DNA of 64,000 bases from Sphingomonas sp. PP-F2F-G114-C0414 (lineage in GTDB: Bacteria; Pseudomonadota; Alphaproteobacteria; Sphingomonadales; Sphingomonadaceae), in assembly GCF_003688595.1 (NCBI RefSeq), contig NZ_RCWT01000012.1, positions 474,581 to 538,580 of the forward strand, in the 5' to 3' direction. Positions within the stretch are counted from its first letter, which is position 1; each line of letters starts with the position of its first letter. The notes beneath the pieces were generated by a model that saw only the letters and a list, made by a program, of their open reading frames with translations, was not told the origin of the DNA and did no database searches. Position numbers and translations under genes: made by a program. Below are positions 8,538 to 18,312 of this stretch, piece after piece.

Positions 8538-9356
8538 ATGACCTATTCGACCCTGATGGTGCATCTCGACGGCGGCCGGCCTAACGCCGTCCTGCTCGAC
8601 GTCGCGGCCACGCTCGCCGATCAGCATGACGCCGCGGTGATCGGCATCGCCGCTTGCCAGCCGGTGCCGATCGGCACGTGCGACGGCTATCTCGGCGGCG
8701 ACTATGCGGTGATCGAGCGCGATATCGTCGCCGACGAACTCGCCCGTGCTGAGGTCGAGTTCCACGCGCACGAGCAGCTCGCGAAGCACGCCCTCGAATG
8801 GCGGTCGATCCCGACGATCGCCAACATCGCGCACGTCGTCGCGGAGAACGCGCGGTCCGCCGATCTCGTCATCACCAGCGCTGGCCCCGGGTTTGCCGAC
8901 CTCGCGACGCATGCCGACACCGGCGATCTCATCCTGCGCGCCGGCCGCCCGGTGCTGGTCGTTCCCGACGGCGCCGCCACCGCGACCTTCTCGACGATCA
9001 TGATCGCGTGGACCGATACGCGCGAATGCCGACGCGCGATCAGCGATGCGCTGCCGATACTCCACGCCGCCGACCGCGTGGTGATCGTCGAGGTCGCGAT
9101 CGACGCGATCGATGCGCGCAAGCCGATCGACGACGTCACCGCCTGGCTCGCACGCCACGGCGTCGATGCGGACAAGATCGTCGCGCGGATGAAGGGCACC
9201 AGCATCGACACGCTCGCCGGCATCGCGGACGACGTCGAGGCCGACCTCGTCGTCGCGGGCGCCTATGGCCATAGCAGGATCCGCGAATGGGCGTTCGGCG
9301 GCGTCACCCGCGACCTGCTGCTGCGCGACCGACGCTGCACGTTGCTGTCGCACTGA
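8538..9356 (+). CDS. Tandem universal stress protein (two Usp domains)
   Basis: 272 residues with two UspA folds. The first is degenerate; the second ends in the ATP-binding pattern G-x2-G-x9-G-[ST] (AGAYGHSRIREWAFGGVT). Other hallmarks are SADLVITSAG and EADLVVAGAYGHS. Usp proteins bind ATP and help cells through stasis, hypoxia and redox stress. It is transcribed divergently from the BON gene across two candidate FixJ sites, and fixL/fixJ lie just downstream, so oxygen control is likely. Confidence 0.9.
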   Translation: MTYSTLMVHLDGGRPNAVLLDVAATLADQHDAAVIGIAACQPVPIGTCDGYLGGDYAVIERDIVADELARAEVEFHAHEQLAKHALEWRSIPTIANIAHVVAENARSADLVITSAGPGFADLATHADTGDLILRAGRPVLVVPDGAATATFSTIMIAWTDTRECRRAISDALPILHAADRVVIVEVAIDAIDARKPIDDVTAWLARHGVDADKIVARMKGTSIDTLAGIADDVEADLVVAGAYGHSRIREWAFGGVTRDLLLRDRRCTLLSH

Positions 9357-9359
9357 GCC

Positions 9360-9494
9360 GTGACGAACGCCGCGATCCGCAAGTATCTCGCCCCGGTCGC
9401 CAAGGCGAACCGAAGACTATTCGTCGGCGCCACGATCCTGTCGACGATCGCGATCATCGAAGGACTATTAGCATATAGCGGGTCTTTGGCTTAA
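9360..9494 (+). CDS. Small 44-residue single-span membrane protein
   Basis: GTG start three bases after the usp stop. The peptide has a basic N-terminal stretch (RKYLAPVAKANRR) followed by one hydrophobic helix (LFVGATILSTIAIIEGLLA), and ends one base before the longest fixL reading frame. The clean basic/hydrophobic layout and tight packing between two real genes argue for a true small protein in a usp-fixL operon. No family recognised; a membrane tether or regulator of FixL is a guess. Confidence 0.45.
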   Translation: MTNAAIRKYLAPVAKANRRLFVGATILSTIAIIEGLLAYSGSLA

Positions 9495-9495
9495 C

Positions 9496-11181
9496 ATGCG
9501 TCATGTTTCGAGCGAGGGCGTGGTATCATTGCCCCTTGGCGGATCGGACCAGTGTGTCGAACAAGGCCTGCATCTCGATGATTTGCCTCTGCGCTCCCAG
9601 AGCTACCGCACCGCCCGCATGATCGCGTCGCAGTCGCCGCACGGTACCGACCCCCAGGCGGTGGCGCGCGGCGATGCGATGCTGGCGGAGGAACTGGGGC
9701 TGCTGATCGACGGCGCGACGACCTATGCGATCTACATGCTCGATCCGCACGGCCGCGTGACGATCTGGAATCGCGGCGCCGAGCGCATAAAGGGCTGGGC
9801 CGAGGCGGAGATCATCGGCCGCGATTTCGCGATCTTCTACCCCGCCGACGATATCGCCGCGGGCAAACCCGCAGCGGACCTCGCCCGCGCACACTGCGAT
9901 GGCCGGATCGAGGAGGAGAGCTGGCGAGTCCGCAAGGACGGCTCCGAATTCCTCGCGCACGTGACGATCACCGCGCTCCACGACGACGCCGGCGCATTGC
10001 GCGGGTTCGGCAAGGTGATCCGCGACATCACGCATGAAAAGGCTGCCGAAGCCGCGATCGTCCGTCGCGAACACCATCTCCGCTCGATCCTCAACACCGT
10101 CCCCGACGCGATGATCGTGATGAACGAGAACGGCATCGTCGCCTCGTTCAGCGCCGCCGCGGAACTCGTCTTCGGCTATGCGGCGAGCGAGGTGATCGGC
10201 CAGAACGTCGCGATGCTGATGCCGCAGACCGAAGCGCGCGATCACGACGCCCATCTGCGAAAGTACCGCCACACCGGCGAGCGCCATGTAATCGGCAATG
10301 TCCGCCTCGAACGCGCGATGCGTAAAGGCGGCGAGACGTTCCCGATCGAACTCGCGGTCGGCGAGGCGTCGATCGCGGGCGAACGCATCTTCACCGGCTT
10401 CATCCGCGACCTCACCAACCGCCACGCGACCGAACGCCGCGTGCAGGAACTCCAGTCCGAACTCGTCCATGTCTCCCGCGTCAGCGCGATGGGTACGATG
10501 GCGTCCACCCTCGCGCACGAGATCAACCAGCCGCTGACCGCGATCGCCAATTATCTGGAGGCAACACGGGCGATGATCGAGGACAGCGACGATCCGCTGC
10601 TGGGCGATATCGCCGAGGCGCTCGACCTGGCAGCGGCGCAATCGCTGAGGGCGGGCACGATCGTCCGCCGGCTGCGCGCGTTCGTCGATGGCGGCGATAC
10701 CGGGTTCCGTGACGAACGTCTGGATCTGCTCATCGAGGAAGCGACCAGCCTCGGCCTGCTCGGCGCGCACGAGGCGGGGATTGCCGTCGTCAACACGGCT
10801 TCGCGAAGTCCGGTCATGGTCCGCGTCGATCGCATCCAGATCCAACAGGTGCTCGTCAACCTCATCCGCAACGCGATCCATGCGATGGCCGCGTCGCGGG
10901 TCCGGACGCTGTCGATCGCCACCGCACCCGAACGCGAGGGCTGGATACAGATCACCGTCGCCGACACGGGCTCCGGCATAGACCGCGACGTCCGCGCGCG
11001 CCTGTTCGAGGCGTTCGCGACGACGAAGGAAGACGGCATGGGGCTCGGCCTGTCGATCTGCCGGACGATCGTCGAGGCGCATGGCGGGCGGATCTGGGCG
11101 GAGGGCGTTACGAACGGCGGCACGGCGTTCCACTTCACCGTGCCGCTTGCCGCGCCACAAGAAGGCGACACCGATGACTGA
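9496..11181 (+). CDS. fixL: FixL-like oxygen-sensing histidine kinase
   Basis: Up to 561 residues; an internal start at 9619 (MIASQSP) is equally possible since no clear ribosome site marks either. PAS 1 spans ~65-180 (YMLDPHGRVTIWNRGAERIKGW). PAS 2 spans ~195-310 and keeps the FixL heme pocket with identical spacing to rhizobial FixL: His250 (RDHDAH) matches proximal His200, Lys256 replaces Arg206, His264 matches His214 and Arg270 matches Arg220. The kinase core follows: H-box MASTLAHEINQPLT (phospho-His341), N-box NLIRNAIHAMA, G-boxes ADTGSGI and GMGLGLSI. It should sense O2 through heme b and phosphorylate FixJ, whose gene overlaps its stop by 8 bases. No membrane segments are present, so it is a soluble sensor. 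Confidence 0.88.
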   Translation: MRHVSSEGVVSLPLGGSDQCVEQGLHLDDLPLRSQSYRTARMIASQSPHGTDPQAVARGDAMLAEELGLLIDGATTYAIYMLDPHGRVTIWNRGAERIKGWAEAEIIGRDFAIFYPADDIAAGKPAADLARAHCDGRIEEESWRVRKDGSEFLAHVTITALHDDAGALRGFGKVIRDITHEKAAEAAIVRREHHLRSILNTVPDAMIVMNENGIVASFSAAAELVFGYAASEVIGQNVAMLMPQTEARDHDAHLRKYRHTGERHVIGNVRLERAMRKGGETFPIELAVGEASIAGERIFTGFIRDLTNRHATERRVQELQSELVHVSRVSAMGTMASTLAHEINQPLTAIANYLEATRAMIEDSDDPLLGDIAEALDLAAAQSLRAGTIVRRLRAFVDGGDTGFRDERLDLLIEEATSLGLLGAHEAGIAVVNTASRSPVMVRVDRIQIQQVLVNLIRNAIHAMAASRVRTLSIATAPEREGWIQITVADTGSGIDRDVRARLFEAFATTKEDGMGLGLSICRTIVEAHGGRIWAEGVTNGGTAFHFTVPLAAPQEGDTDD

Positions 11182-11806
11182 CGTACTCCGCACGGTGCAT
11201 ATCGTCGACGATGACGAGGCGATCCGCCAGTCGGTCGGCTTCCTATTGCGCAAGGCGGGATATGCGGTCGAGACCTATCCGGCGGGCACGCATTTCCTGA
11301 AGTCCGTAACGCGGGAGACACGCGGCTGCGTATTGCTCGACGTCCGCATGCCCGATCTCGACGGATTGGAGGTGCAGGCGCGCCTCGCGCAGACCGGCAT
11401 CGCGCTGCCCGTGATCATGCTGACCGGCCACGGCGACGTCACGCTCGCCGTTCGCGCGATCAAGGCGGGCGCGATCGAGTTCCTCGAAAAGCCGTTCGAG
11501 CGCAGCGCCCTGCTCGCGGCGATCGAAACCGCGCTCGCGCATGCCGCCCGGTCCGACCGCGAGCACCTCGCCGCCGCGGACGCGCTCGTCCGCCTCGCTG
11601 CCCTCACCCCGCGCGAGCGCGACGTGCTCGACGGCATGGTGCTGGGTCGCCCCAACAAGCTGATCGCCTACGACCTCGCCATCGCCACCCGCACCGTCGA
11701 AGTCCACCGCGCTAGTTTGATGGAAAAACTCGCCGCGCGCAGCCTGTCCGACGTCCTGCGCATCGCGTTCTCGGCCGGACTGGGCGAAACCGCCGAGCCA
11801 GCCTGA
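11174..11806 (+). CDS. fixJ: FixJ-like response regulator (receiver plus LuxR-type HTH)
   Basis: 210 residues. The receiver (1-120) has the acidic pair DDDEA, phospho-Asp in CVLLDVRMPDLDG, the switch Thr in VIMLTGHGD and the Lys in EFLEKPFERS. The LuxR/GerE HTH starts at LTPRERDVLDGMVLGRPNK and continues TVEVHRASLMEKL. The ATG overlaps the fixL stop by 8 bases, implying coupled synthesis. Phosphorylated FixJ activates hypoxia genes, classically fixK and nifA in rhizobia; neither is in this window. Candidate sites lie before the BON and usp genes and before the quinone-reductase/fermentation operon, so here FixJ may act directly on those genes. Confidence 0.88.
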   Translation: MTDVLRTVHIVDDDEAIRQSVGFLLRKAGYAVETYPAGTHFLKSVTRETRGCVLLDVRMPDLDGLEVQARLAQTGIALPVIMLTGHGDVTLAVRAIKAGAIEFLEKPFERSALLAAIETALAHAARSDREHLAAADALVRLAALTPRERDVLDGMVLGRPNKLIAYDLAIATRTVEVHRASLMEKLAARSLSDVLRIAFSAGLGETAEPA

Positions 11807-11875
11807 CACCCTCGTCTTCTACGTACAGACGCGGCCGGGTCCGCGTGTCATCGAGAGTCGAGAAGGACCCGCCCG

Positions 11876-12292
11876 ATGACCGACCACGCTCCCCAATCGC
11901 ATGACGGCATCGGCGTTTCGCTGGTCGACGGCGACCCCGCGATCCGTCGCGCGCGCCAGATCATGCTGCTCTCGGAGCACTATGACGTCCGCTCCTATGC
12001 GACCGGCGCGGCGCTGCTCGCCGACCCCAGATCGCGCGACGTACCCTGCATCGTCGTCGATGTCGAAGGCCCGGAGAGCACCGGCATGGCGACGCTCCAG
12101 GCGATGCGCGCGTCGGGCTGGCGCGGCAAGGCGATCCTGCTCGATGGCACCGCCCCGCCCCCCGCGCTGGTCCACGCCGCCGAGCGCCACGGCGACCGCA
12201 TCCTCGACCGCACCGCTGGCGACGCCCCGCTGCTCACCGCGATCGCCGCGTCGATCGACCGCGGTTGGTTCGGCTGGAACGCGGAGGGGTGA
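11876..12292 (+). CDS. Stand-alone degenerate receiver-domain protein
   Basis: 138 residues, one receiver fold and no output domain. The acidic start SLVDGDPAIRRARQ and the beta-3 strand CIVVDVEGPEST keep the phospho-Asp, but the conserved Lys of beta-5 is replaced by arginine in ILDRTAGD. A ribosome site (GAGAAGGA) precedes the ATG. Coming just after fixLJ, it may compete for FixL phosphate or dampen signalling, as the unrelated FixT does in Caulobacter and rhizobia; that role is inference. TACGTAC at 11820 resembles half of the proposed FixJ motif. Confidence 0.7.
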   Translation: MTDHAPQSHDGIGVSLVDGDPAIRRARQIMLLSEHYDVRSYATGAALLADPRSRDVPCIVVDVEGPESTGMATLQAMRASGWRGKAILLDGTAPPPALVHAAERHGDRILDRTAGDAPLLTAIAASIDRGWFGWNAEG

Positions 12293-12756
12293 TTGCGGCG
12301 TAAGGATAGCCTGTTTTCTCGCAAAGGCGCGGACCCAGACGGAGCTACCGCCTTCGCGGAGGTCAAAAGCGTGTTCGATCCGCGTTCGTCATTCGAGCGC
12401 CCGTCCCACGCCCGCACCGATCGCTGGGGCGCGCTAGACTAGGTCCCGACTCTCGTGCCGCCGCACCCCGATCCTACGGTCTGGCAACGCCCAATTACCG
12501 TGGATTACGCCATGAATTCAGCCATCGATCGTCGCCGGCTTCGACGACCACAACTGACCGGCGAACTGCCGATCATCGAGCCGATCGCCTGACGCAGGCG
12601 CAGGGGGCTCCACAGCAATCCTGTCGAGCGATGCCCCCGTGGTGGTCCAAAGCCGACCTCCCCAGCCTTAAGCCATGCTTCCCGGCGTTCGCCAGCGCTG
12701 CGGCTGCCGTTCGCTGATCCATACTGCGCTGCGCACCATGGCAGCGGGAATGTGGG
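12293..12756. other. Intergenic region without a convincing gene
   Basis: Between the receiver gene and the opposite-strand small gene. It holds one copy of a 16-base element (12316-12331) that recurs at 41688, and a possible 26-codon ORF (12511-12591, MNSAIDRRRLRRPQ) with no ribosome site. No RNA gene or terminator is apparent. Confidence 0.5.
12316..12331 (+). repeat. Copy 1 of a dispersed 16-base intergenic element
   Basis: TTCTCGCAAAGGCGCG; 15 of 16 bases match the reverse complement of 41688-41703. Both copies are intergenic. Such GCAAAGGCGCG-type elements look like short sphingomonad repeats. Confidence 0.4.
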
Positions 12757-13026
12757 CTAGCAAGCGAGCTTAAGCGTCAGGCGCGGACGATGCGCGATCG
12801 GCCGGAGGCGCGGGGCGGCGCCGATACTCCGCACCGCCAACGTCGGCACGGGTTCGGCGATCAGGCCGGCGGCTTGGGCGGACAACACCTCTAGGTTCTC
12901 GCCATAGAGTTGCGCGAGCAGTTCGTGAGCCCGGCGCGCGCACGGCCCTGCGGCGGCATCGGCCATCGCCCGCGTGGCGTCGAGGCGGCGCTGAAAATAG
13001 AGTATCTCGGTGTGGATAGCGTTCAT
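12757..13026 (-). CDS. Small hypothetical protein downstream of ackA
   Basis: 89 residues from MNAIHTEILYFQRRL. The first 65 residues form two amphipathic helices (RRLDATRAMADAAAG, RRAHELLAQLYGENLEVL), and the C-terminus is proline/arginine-rich. It follows ackA after 129 bases in the same direction and has its own candidate FixJ-like site 101 bases upstream. No known family recognised. The pattern of a short helical protein beside hypoxia genes recurs in sphingomonads, but its role is unknown. Confidence 0.6.
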   Translation of the reverse strand: MNAIHTEILYFQRRLDATRAMADAAAGPCARRAHELLAQLYGENLEVLSAQAAGLIAEPVPTLAVRSIGAAPRLRPIAHRPRLTLKLAC

Positions 13027-13127
13027 CACGAACTCCCCGCCGGTTCGCCCCCGCTGCCGCACGATGCGGGTGTCGATGAGCCAATCCGTATCCAGACGGT
13101 AGCGGGCATGGACGGCGTCGTCGGGAC

Positions 13128-13141
13128 TCGGAAAGCACGTA
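13128..13141 (-). promoter_or_regulatory. Candidate FixJ-like site before the 89-residue gene
   Basis: On the minus strand it reads TACGTGCTTTCCGA, matching 12 of 14 positions of the site before the quinone reductase (TGCGTACTTTCCGA) and oriented the same way toward its gene. It overlaps no coding sequence apart from lying just before the ackA stop. Confidence 0.5.
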
Positions 13142-13155
13142 CCTTGCCAAGGTCG

Positions 13156-14196
13156 TCAGGCGAGCGCGGCGGCGTGCAGCGCGATCTGCGCGTCTTCCTG
13201 CGAGGGTAGTATCCGGATTTCGAGGTCTGGAACCCACGCGAGACCCGCGCGGATCGCTCGCGCGGTCGGCGCGTCGTTCTCGCCGATCCCGCCGGTCAGC
13301 ACGAGCATGTCCGCCCCCCCAAGCGAGGCGATCATCGCCGCGATCTGCTTGCATACCGATCGCTCGAACATCCGGATGGCGAGGTCGGCGTCTTCGGTCG
13401 TCGCGGATCGCAGGACGCGCATGTCGCCGGACAGCCCCGATATACCCGTCATCCCGGAAGCATGATCGACCATCATCGCCAGCGCCTTGGCGTCCAGCTC
13501 GGTTTCTCGCAGCAGGTACAGCAACACGCCCGGATCGATATCGCCGGTCCGCGTCGCCATTATCACGCCGCCCGACGGGGTCAGCCCCATGCTGGTATCG
13601 ATTGAAGCACCATTGCGCACGGCGGTCACGCTTGCACCGTTACCGAGATGCGCGATCACCAGCCGTGCCGGCATGTCGCCGCCGAGTTGGCGCACGATCG
13701 ACTCGCAGGACAGCCCGTGGAAACCGTAGCGCCGCACGCCGCTCGCCTGGTATTCGCGTGGGATCGGCAGCGTCCGGGCGATGTCGGGCATGCCCGCATG
13801 GAACGCGGTATCGAAGCACGCGACCTGGGGCACGCGCGTATAGCGAGCCTCCGCGGCCCGGATCAGCGCCAGCGATGCAGGGCCGTGCAGCGGCGCGAAC
13901 GCACACGCCGCCTCCAGATCCGCCATCACCGCATCGTCGATCTGACAATGCGCATCGCGGTGCGGGCCACCGTGGACGATCCGGTGACCGATCACCGTAG
14001 GCGTCGGCCACCCCGTCAACGCGGTCTCGATCGTATCGAAGAAGCGCGCGTGATCGTCGCCATCATCGTCGGGCGTCTCGATCGTCCCGCCAACCAGCAG
14101 GACCGGCTCCGGATCGACCGCGTACAGCCCGTATTTGAGCGACGACGACCCGCTGTTGAGCGCGAGAACTACCGCGCCCCCCTCTACCGTGCCCAT
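13156..14196 (-). CDS. ackA: Acetate kinase
   Basis: 346 residues, shorter than the usual ~400 but with all core motifs: [16 protein letters not shown] (ATP/phosphate), VGHRIVHGG as [41 protein letters not shown] and [10 protein letters not shown]. It converts acetyl phosphate and ADP to acetate and ATP. The start overlaps the phosphoketolase stop by 13 bases, so acetyl phosphate made by Xfp is fed straight into ATP formation. The shorter length comes from trimmed loops in the middle rather than lost active-site blocks. Confidence 0.93.
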   Translation of the reverse strand: MGTVEGGAVVLALNSGSSSLKYGLYAVDPEPVLLVGGTIETPDDDGDDHARFFDTIETALTGWPTPTVIGHRIVHGGPHRDAHCQIDDAVMADLEAACAFAPLHGPASLALIRAAEARYTRVPQVACFDTAFHAGMPDIARTLPIPREYQASGVRRYGFHGLSCESIVRQLGGDMPARLVIAHLGNGASVTAVRNGASIDTSMGLTPSGGVIMATRTGDIDPGVLLYLLRETELDAKALAMMVDHASGMTGISGLSGDMRVLRSATTEDADLAIRMFERSVCKQIAAMIASLGGADMLVLTGGIGENDAPTARAIRAGLAWVPDLEIRILPSQEDAQIALHAAALA

Positions 14197-16568
14197 TGCC
14201 AGTCACGCACCTCCGGCAGATCGTCGCCCTGCTCGGCGATGTAGAGCTTGTGCCGCTCCATCGTCGTCCAATACCGCGCCGTCTCGCGCGGCACGCGGTC
14301 GCGCAGCCGAGGCACGCGCTCGATCGCGTCGAGCGCCAGCCGGTACCGGTCGAGATCGTTCAGCACGACCATGTCGAACGGCGTCGTCGTCGTCCCCATC
14401 TCCTTGTACCCGCGCACATGGATATTGGCGTGATTGGCGCGCCGGTACGTCAGCTTGTGGATCATCGCGGGGTAGCCGTGGAACGCGAAGATCACCGGCT
14501 TGTCGCGCGTGAACATCGCGTCGAACTCGCGCTCGTCCAGCCCGTGCGAATGCTCGGAACGCGGCTGCAACACCATCAAGTCGACCACGTTTACCACCCG
14601 GATGCGGATGTCGGGCACGTACGCACGCAGCATCGTCACCGCCGCCAGCGTCTCCAGCGTCGGCACGTCGCCCGCGCACGCCATCACCACGTCTGGCTCG
14701 GCATCGTCGCCCGCCCAAGCCCAGATCCCCGCGCCCGCGGTGCAATGCCGCACCGCCGCGTCGATCCCGAGCCATTGCCATTCGGGCTGCTTCCCCGCGA
14801 CGATCACGTTCACATAGCCGCGACTGCGCAGGCAGTGATCGCCGACCGACAACAGGCAGTTCGCGTCGGGCGGCAGGTAAATCCGCGCGACGTCCGCGGT
14901 CTTGTTCGCGACGTGGTCGATGAACCCCGGATCCTGGTGCGACAGCCCGTTGTGATCCTGCCGCCAGACATGCGACGTCAGCAGGTAATTGAGCGACGCG
15001 ATCGGTCGCCGCCACGGGATGCCGCGCGTCACCTTCAGCCACTTGGCATGCTGGTTGACCATCGAATCGACGATGTGGACGAACGCCTCGTAGCACGAGA
15101 ACAGCCCGTGCCGCCCGGTCAGCAGATACCCTTCGAGCCAACCCTGGCAGAGATGCTCGCTGAGCACCTCCATCACGCGCCCATCGGGCCCGAGATGCTC
15201 GTCGACCGCCTCGACCTCCGCCATCCACACCTTGCCCGAGACGTCGTAGACGTCGGCCAGCCGGTTCGACGCGGTCTCGTCCGGCCCGAACAGGCGGAAG
15301 TTCACGCTCGCAAGATTGAGCTTCATTACGTCGCGCAGATACCGGCCGAGCACGCGCGTCGCCTCGGCCTTCACCGTCCCCGGCGCGTCCACCGCCACCG
15401 CGAACTCACGGAAATCGGGCAGCGACAACGGCACCATCAGCTCACCGCCATTGGCATGCGGGTTCGATCCCATCCGCCGATGCCCGGTCGGTGCGAGCGA
15501 CGCATACTCCTCCAGGAACTTGCCCGTCTCGTCGAACAGCTCCTCGGGTCGGTAACTCCGCATCCACGCTTCGAGCTGGCGCAGATGCTCGGGATCCTTG
15601 AAGTCCGCGATCGGCACCTGGTGCGCCCGCCACGTCCCCTCGACCGGCTTGCCATCGACGAACTTCGGCCCGGTCCAGCCCTTCGGCGTGCGGAACACGA
15701 TCATCGGCCAGCGCGGTCGGTCGGGCGTCACGCCCTCGACACGCGCCGCCGCCTGGATCACCTGGATCCGCGCCAGCGCCTTGTCGAGCGCCGCGGCAAG
15801 CTGCTGGTGGACAGCTTCGGGATCGCTACCGCCTACATAATAGGGCTCATGCCCATAGCCGCGCAGCAACGCGTCCAGCTCATGCCCATCGATCCGCGCG
15901 AGAATCGTCGGGTTGGCGATCTTGAAGCCGTTGAGATGCAGGATCGGCAGCACCGCACCGTCGCGCGCGGGGTTGAGGAACTTGTTCGAATGCCAGCTCG
16001 CCGCCAGCGCGCCCGTCTCCGCCTCGCCGTCGCCGACCACGCACGCGACGATCAGGTCAGGATTGTCGAACGCCGCGCCATACGCATGCGCGAGCGAGTA
16101 CCCGAGCTCGCCGCCTTCGTGCATCGATCCCGGCGTCTCGGGCGCGACATGGCTCGGGATGCCACCCGGCCACGAGAACTGCCGGAACAGCCGGTGCATG
16201 CCCGACCGGCTCCGCTCGATCGCGGGATAGCGTTCGGTGTACGAGCCCTCCAGATAGGTATTCGCGACCAGCCCCGGCCCGCCATGCCCCGGCCCGATGA
16301 TGTTGATCATGTCGAGGTCATGCTCGACGATCAGGCGGTTGAGATGGACGTAGAGGAAGTTCAGCCCCGGCGTCGTCCCCCAATGCCCCAGCAGCCTCGG
16401 CTTGACGTCGGCGATCGTCAGTGGCCGATCGAGCAGCGCATTGTCGCGCAGATAGATCTGCCCGACCGACAGGTAATTCGTCGCCCGCCAATACGCGTCC
16501 ATCCGGCGTAGCATGTCGTGGGACAGAGGGTGCGTCTTCGCAGGCGTTAGCGTTGCAGAATCGGCCAT
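14184..16568 (-). CDS. xfp: Xylulose-5-phosphate/fructose-6-phosphate phosphoketolase
   Basis: 794 residues, the normal family length. Thiamine-diphosphate enzyme signatures are evident: [20 protein letters not shown] near residue 60, [19 protein letters not shown] near 90, [20 protein letters not shown] near 185 and [20 protein letters not shown] near 530. It cleaves xylulose-5-P or fructose-6-P with phosphate to acetyl phosphate plus glyceraldehyde-3-P or erythrose-4-P. GGGAGC precedes the ATG. The alcohol dehydrogenase gene ends two bases upstream and ackA overlaps downstream, giving a compact fermentative operon near FixLJ. Confidence 0.95.
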   Translation of the reverse strand: MADSATLTPAKTHPLSHDMLRRMDAYWRATNYLSVGQIYLRDNALLDRPLTIADVKPRLLGHWGTTPGLNFLYVHLNRLIVEHDLDMINIIGPGHGGPGLVANTYLEGSYTERYPAIERSRSGMHRLFRQFSWPGGIPSHVAPETPGSMHEGGELGYSLAHAYGAAFDNPDLIVACVVGDGEAETGALAASWHSNKFLNPARDGAVLPILHLNGFKIANPTILARIDGHELDALLRGYGHEPYYVGGSDPEAVHQQLAAALDKALARIQVIQAAARVEGVTPDRPRWPMIVFRTPKGWTGPKFVDGKPVEGTWRAHQVPIADFKDPEHLRQLEAWMRSYRPEELFDETGKFLEEYASLAPTGHRRMGSNPHANGGELMVPLSLPDFREFAVAVDAPGTVKAEATRVLGRYLRDVMKLNLASVNFRLFGPDETASNRLADVYDVSGKVWMAEVEAVDEHLGPDGRVMEVLSEHLCQGWLEGYLLTGRHGLFSCYEAFVHIVDSMVNQHAKWLKVTRGIPWRRPIASLNYLLTSHVWRQDHNGLSHQDPGFIDHVANKTADVARIYLPPDANCLLSVGDHCLRSRGYVNVIVAGKQPEWQWLGIDAAVRHCTAGAGIWAWAGDDAEPDVVMACAGDVPTLETLAAVTMLRAYVPDIRIRVVNVVDLMVLQPRSEHSHGLDEREFDAMFTRDKPVIFAFHGYPAMIHKLTYRRANHANIHVRGYKEMGTTTTPFDMVVLNDLDRYRLALDAIERVPRLRDRVPRETARYWTTMERHKLYIAEQGDDLPEVRDWQWAR

Positions 16569-16570
16569 GT

Positions 16571-17602
16571 TCAGCTCCCGAAATCGAGGACGACGCGCGA
16601 CGCGACCTGCCCGTGCTGGAGCCGGTCGAAGATGGCGTTGATCGCCGACAAGGGCTGCACTTCGATGTCGGCCTTAACCTTGCCATCCGCGGCAAAGGCG
16701 AGCGCCTCGGCCATGTCCTTGCGCGTCCCGACGAACGATCCGCGCACCGTGATGCACTGCGCCACGACGTCGAACAGCGGCATCGGAAAGTCGCCCGGCG
16801 GCAGGCCGACGAGCACGCACGTCCCCTTGCGCCGCGTCATCGCCACGCCCTGATTGAACGCGGTCAGCGACGGCGCGGTGATCAGCACGCCGTGCGTGCC
16901 GCCCCCGGTCCCGTCCTTGAGCGCCGCGATCGCGCCGGGCTTACGCGCGTCGATCAACAATTCCGCGCCCAGCGCCTTGGCATGCGCGAGCTTGCCCTCG
17001 TCGACATCGACCGCGGCAACGCGCAACCCCATCGCCTTGGCATACTGCACCGCGAGATGCCCCAGCCCACCGACGCCCGAGATCGCGATCCACTCGCCCG
17101 GCTTCGCGCCCGTTTCCTTGATGCCCTTGTAGGTGGTGATGCCCGCACAGATGATCGGGGCCGCCTCGATCGCGGACAGCCCGGCGGGAATATGCGCGAC
17201 GTAATTCGGGTCGGCGAGGATATACTCTGCGAACCCGCCATTGCGCGTGTAGCCGCCGAACTCCGCCTCGGCGCACACCGTCTCCCAGGCGGACAGGCAG
17301 TATTCGCAATGCCCGCACGCGGAGTATAGCCACGGCACACCGACCCGGTCGCCAAGCTTCACGATCGTCACCCCCGCGCCGACTTCGACGACGATGCCGA
17401 TCCCCTCATGCCCAGGGATGAACGGCGGCGTCGGCTTGACCGGCCAGTCGCCGTGCGCAGCGTGCAGATCGGTGTGGCACACCCCGCACGCTTCGGTCTT
17501 GACGACGATCTGTCCGGGCGCTGCGACCGGTACCGGCCATTCGCGCAAGGTCAGGGGTTTGCCGAACGCCTCGACGACGGCGGCGTGCATCATACGGGTC
17601 AT
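16571..17602 (-). CDS. adhP: Zinc-dependent alcohol dehydrogenase (AdhP/ADH I type)
   Basis: 343 residues from MTRMMHAAV, selected for its AAGGAAA ribosome site and family alignment. Catalytic zinc ligands: Cys in [11 protein letters not shown], His in GHEGIG and a later Cys in AGITTY context (IICAG). Structural zinc cysteines: [17 protein letters not shown]. The NAD site is [17 protein letters not shown]. It interconverts ethanol and acetaldehyde with NAD(H). In this operon it can re-oxidise NADH under low oxygen while xfp-ackA makes ATP. It sits 26 bases after the quinone reductase gene. Confidence 0.93.
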   Translation of the reverse strand: MTRMMHAAVVEAFGKPLTLREWPVPVAAPGQIVVKTEACGVCHTDLHAAHGDWPVKPTPPFIPGHEGIGIVVEVGAGVTIVKLGDRVGVPWLYSACGHCEYCLSAWETVCAEAEFGGYTRNGGFAEYILADPNYVAHIPAGLSAIEAAPIICAGITTYKGIKETGAKPGEWIAISGVGGLGHLAVQYAKAMGLRVAAVDVDEGKLAHAKALGAELLIDARKPGAIAALKDGTGGGTHGVLITAPSLTAFNQGVAMTRRKGTCVLVGLPPGDFPMPLFDVVAQCITVRGSFVGTRKDMAEALAFAADGKVKADIEVQPLSAINAIFDRLQHGQVASRVVLDFGS

Positions 17603-17628
17603 GGAATTTCCTTGAAGATGCGGATGGA

Positions 17629-18312
17629 TCAGCGTGCCATCCGGGCGACGAGCGCGGGATCGGCCAGCAAGGCCTCGTCCCCGAAGGCGATCTGCGCACA
17701 CGTCCGCTGCGCCTGGACCGCAACCTCGCGCAGATACTGATCGGCAAAACGCGCGCTCAGCCCCGGCACGATGTGCGCAAACCGGCGATGCTCCTGCGAT
17801 CGCATCCCGAACGCGTGAACGATATACTGGTCGAAGACGCTGTTCAGTCCCTGTCCCTGCCCCTGTTCGTCGAGCCAGATTTTGCTCGCCGCGGAGGTCG
17901 AGAAACTGACCAGACGCTTGCCGCCGAGCAGGTCGGTGCGCACGCGTCCCTGCAACGCCTCAGGCTGCACGCCCGCGCCGAACACGCGTTCGACATAGCC
18001 CTTGAGCATCGCCGGCGGTGTTCCGAACCAGATCGAATAGACGAGAACGAAGACGTCGCAGCCGGCGATCGCGTCGACTTCGGCCAGTACGTCTGCTTCG
18101 TATACCGCGCCCACGTTGGTCGGCCGCTCCGCCGCCTTGAGGACCGGATCGAACCCCATCGCGTACAAATCCCGCAACACGACCCCCTGCCCCGCCCCGC
18201 GCACCGCGTCGCAATAGGCGCCCGCGATCGCATGGTTGAAGCTCGACGGATCGGGATGACACAGGATCACGGCATGCCGTCCGCCTGTCGTGCCGCGCTC
18301 GCCACCTGCCAT
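17629..18312 (-). CDS. Flavodoxin-fold NAD(P)H quinone oxidoreductase
   Basis: 227 residues. The opening HAVILCHPDPSSFNHAIA and VFVLVYSIWFGTPPAMLKGYVERVF are typical of the NQO1/KefF/MdaB flavodoxin-like fold that binds FAD or FMN and transfers two electrons from NAD(P)H to quinones. GAGGA lies ahead of the ATG. It is the first gene of the operon running into adhP, xfp and ackA, and a candidate FixJ-like site lies 114 bases upstream. A redox-balancing role in micro-oxic cells is inferred. Confidence 0.85.
   Translation of the reverse strand: MAGGERGTTGGRHAVILCHPDPSSFNHAIAGAYCDAVRGAGQGVVLRDLYAMGFDPVLKAAERPTNVGAVYEADVLAEVDAIAGCDVFVLVYSIWFGTPPAMLKGYVERVFGAGVQPEALQGRVRTDLLGGKRLVSFSTSAASKIWLDEQGQGQGLNSVFDQYIVHAFGMRSQEHRRFAHIVPGLSARFADQYLREVAVQAQRTCAQIAFGDEALLADPALVARMAR

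Noticed and set aside
9526..11253. 575-codon minus-strand frame opposite fixL
   Set aside because: Antisense shadow with low-complexity Arg/Asp content and no domain.
14196..16511. 771-codon plus-strand frame opposite xfp
   Set aside because: Arginine/histidine-rich translation, exactly antisense to a well-conserved phosphoketolase; a GC-bias shadow.
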